Origin: JANQLC01 sp036881805
GTDB lineage: Bacteria; Bacteroidota; Bacteroidia; Flavobacteriales; JANQLC01
Length of the DNA: 25,447 nucleotides
Direction of reading: 5' to 3'
Assembly: GCA_036881805.1 (NCBI GenBank)
Contig: JBAJNK010000024.1
Location: forward strand, 1-25,447
In this document: one piece after another, positions 24,350 to 25,447 of the stretch
Layout: every line of letters starts with the position of its first letter
Position numbering within the stretch: position 1 is the stretch's first letter
Position numbers and translations under genes: made by a program
The notes under the pieces: model-generated
The model's database searches: none
Seen by the model: the letters and a program-made list of their open reading frames with translations, nothing else
What the model was told of the DNA's origin: nothing

Positions 24350-25447
24350 CGAACGGTAGTTGTGGTATCGATCCAGCAATCGATTTTGTAGCGATCCATC
24401 GGCTTATAACCCTTGTGGAAAGCCATGGATTTATCCGGCGCATCAGTCAAATAGATCCGTAGCGCTTTTTGCGCTTTGGCAGCTACCGATGGGTCGATGT
24501 GCGCCGCTTCTCGTGCCATATCGGCAGCCGCCCAGTACACCGCACGCTTGGAGAATTCATCCGTGCCGCATGTGTTTGCACTCTTCACATACATAGCTGC
24601 GATGAGCAGATAAGGTTTACCCCAGCCCGGACGCATCTCGGCGGCTCGCTTTGCGTAACGCCTCGCGGTGGCATAGTGCCCTTGTTCGGATAGAATACTA
24701 GCGATTTTGACCTCGTCTGCTGCTTTTTGGAATCGATTGTGTTCCAAGTTAGCCGCTTCTTTGAAATACTTGATGGCTTGCTGATATTTACCCGCTTTGT
24801 AAGCCCGGCTTGCCAGTCCGCGTGCAGCGGGGGCAGCGGGATTTAAGGCGTAAAAAGCTTCGACGATTTTAGAGAATACAGATGTGCCTTCACAACCCTT
24901 CTTAGCGAGCAGCACGGCATTGGCATGCAACCACTTCTCATCGCTTTTGTGGGCGTTGAAATTCCGGGTCACCAGCGGTATCAATTGGTCACAAGTGGCG
25001 ACTTGACCAATCACCTGTTCTATGGTGGTTTTCACCGTGTTGAGGTTTTTTCGCTGTGCTTCGACTACTTTCAAGTTTCGTTCCTGGTTTGCATTCAAGC
25101 CAGCCGAGTCTTTTAGCTCGATTAGCGCACCGGCTTCTTCTGAATAGGTATTGATATTGTAGTCGATAATTTTTGAAATGGCTTCATAGCTATCCAAGTA
25201 TTTTTGGAAATCCTTATCCGAGTTGAATATCTCGGTGGTGTTGTAGAAATAGTTCAAGATGGGCTTGGCGCCTACTTTTTGTTCGTAGCCATCAGCAAAA
25301 GCGCGCTGAAAGATCTCTTGCCGTTCTCGGGGCAGGCCCATTTTAAAATCCCTCATGTAAGAGGCTCTTTGTGCGAGTACAAAGGCTTTATTCTCGGGAA
25401 AATATTTCAAACGTCGATCGAATACCCGCATCAGCATTTTCTTATAC
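24340..25447 (-). CDS. TPR-repeat protein, 5' end cut by the window edge
   Basis: At least 368 residues are visible. The frame stays open through the right border (codons Tyr-Lys-Lys precede the first ATG at 25437), so that ATG is very probably internal and the N-terminus lies outside. The middle has helical runs rich in Gln, Asn and Lys. The C-terminal half carries TPR-like helix pairs, for example ARGLASRAYKAGKYQQAIKY, ASILSEQGHYATARRYAKRA and KPYLLIAAMYVKSA. Bacteroidota commonly have such a secreted TPR protein just before lptC, about 450 residues long, so only the signal peptide and about 80 residues should be missing. It probably acts in protein contacts in the periplasm or outer membrane; its partner is unknown. 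It is translationally coupled to lptC by a 10-base overlap. Confidence 0.87.
   Translation of the reverse strand, partial: YKKMLMRVFDRRLKYFPENKAFVLAQRASYMRDFKMGLPRERQEIFQRAFADGYEQKVGAKPILNYFYNTTEIFNSDKDFQKYLDSYEAISKIIDYNINTYSEEAGALIELKDSAGLNANQERNLKVVEAQRKNLNTVKTTIEQVIGQVATCDQLIPLVTRNFNAHKSDEKWLHANAVLLAKKGCEGTSVFSKIVEAFYALNPAAPAARGLASRAYKAGKYQQAIKYFKEAANLEHNRFQKAADEVKIASILSEQGHYATARRYAKRAAEMRPGWGKPYLLIAAMYVKSANTCGTDEFSKRAVYWAAADMAREAAHIDPSVAAKAQKALRIYLTDAPDKSMAFHKGYKPMDRYKIDCWIDTTTTVRWQ

Overview
The window reads as a chromosomal segment of a Bacteroidota bacterium, most like Flavobacteriia in gene content and order. The supporting signs are a class II HMG-CoA reductase, an S9B dipeptidyl peptidase IV, Bacteroidota-style ComEC without a recognisable C-terminal hydrolase domain, LptC and PpiD beside a TPR protein, several genes with weak or no Shine-Dalgarno sequence, and candidate TAnnTTTG promoter elements. 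Base composition is moderate. No tRNA, rRNA, CRISPR array, transposase, integrase or phage gene was found. Nearly everything is housekeeping or envelope biology. I did not find a convincing new multi-gene system.

Layout. 1-900 is a decayed or rearranged stretch: the broken tail of an unknown gene, a strong intrinsic terminator, and an orphan C-terminal 2Fe-2S ferredoxin domain that has lost the reductase part of its parent protein. 847-1842 (-) is an MscS-type mechanosensitive channel whose 3' end overlaps that relic. 1981-2250 holds a doubtful AT-rich small ORF. 2300-3655 (-) is HMG-CoA reductase of the mevalonate pathway. 3825-10120 (+) is a tight peptide-use operon: dipeptidyl peptidase IV, two POT-family peptide transporters in tandem and a secreted thioredoxin-fold protein. 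10102-13288 (-) is lpxB-comEC, convergent with that operon.

13551-21268 (+) starts with a tail-specific S41 protease. It continues with the complete elongasome operon mreB-mreC-mreD-mrdA(PBP2)-rodA, in which most neighbouring genes overlap by 4-8 bases. This predicts a rod-shaped cell whose side wall is built by RodA/PBP2 guided by MreB filaments. 21294-25447 (-) is an outer-membrane-biogenesis cluster: a TPR protein cut by the window edge, the lipoprotein LptC, a small two-helix membrane protein and the PpiD-type periplasmic foldase.

How the genes fit together. Extracytoplasmic peptide cleavage by DPP IV feeds the two proton-coupled transporters, which suggests use of exogenous peptides. 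LpxB makes the lipid A precursor and LptC helps deliver finished LPS to the outer membrane. PpiD and the S41 protease cover folding and turnover of envelope proteins, and the mre/rod operon builds the wall. The points most worth a second look are the damaged left end with its orphan ferredoxin domain, a perfect in-frame 27-bp tandem duplication in the first transporter, a Cys/His cluster in PBP2, and the apparent absence of genes (surE, a GHMP kinase, a CorC-like gene) that I would expect beside these loci in related genomes.
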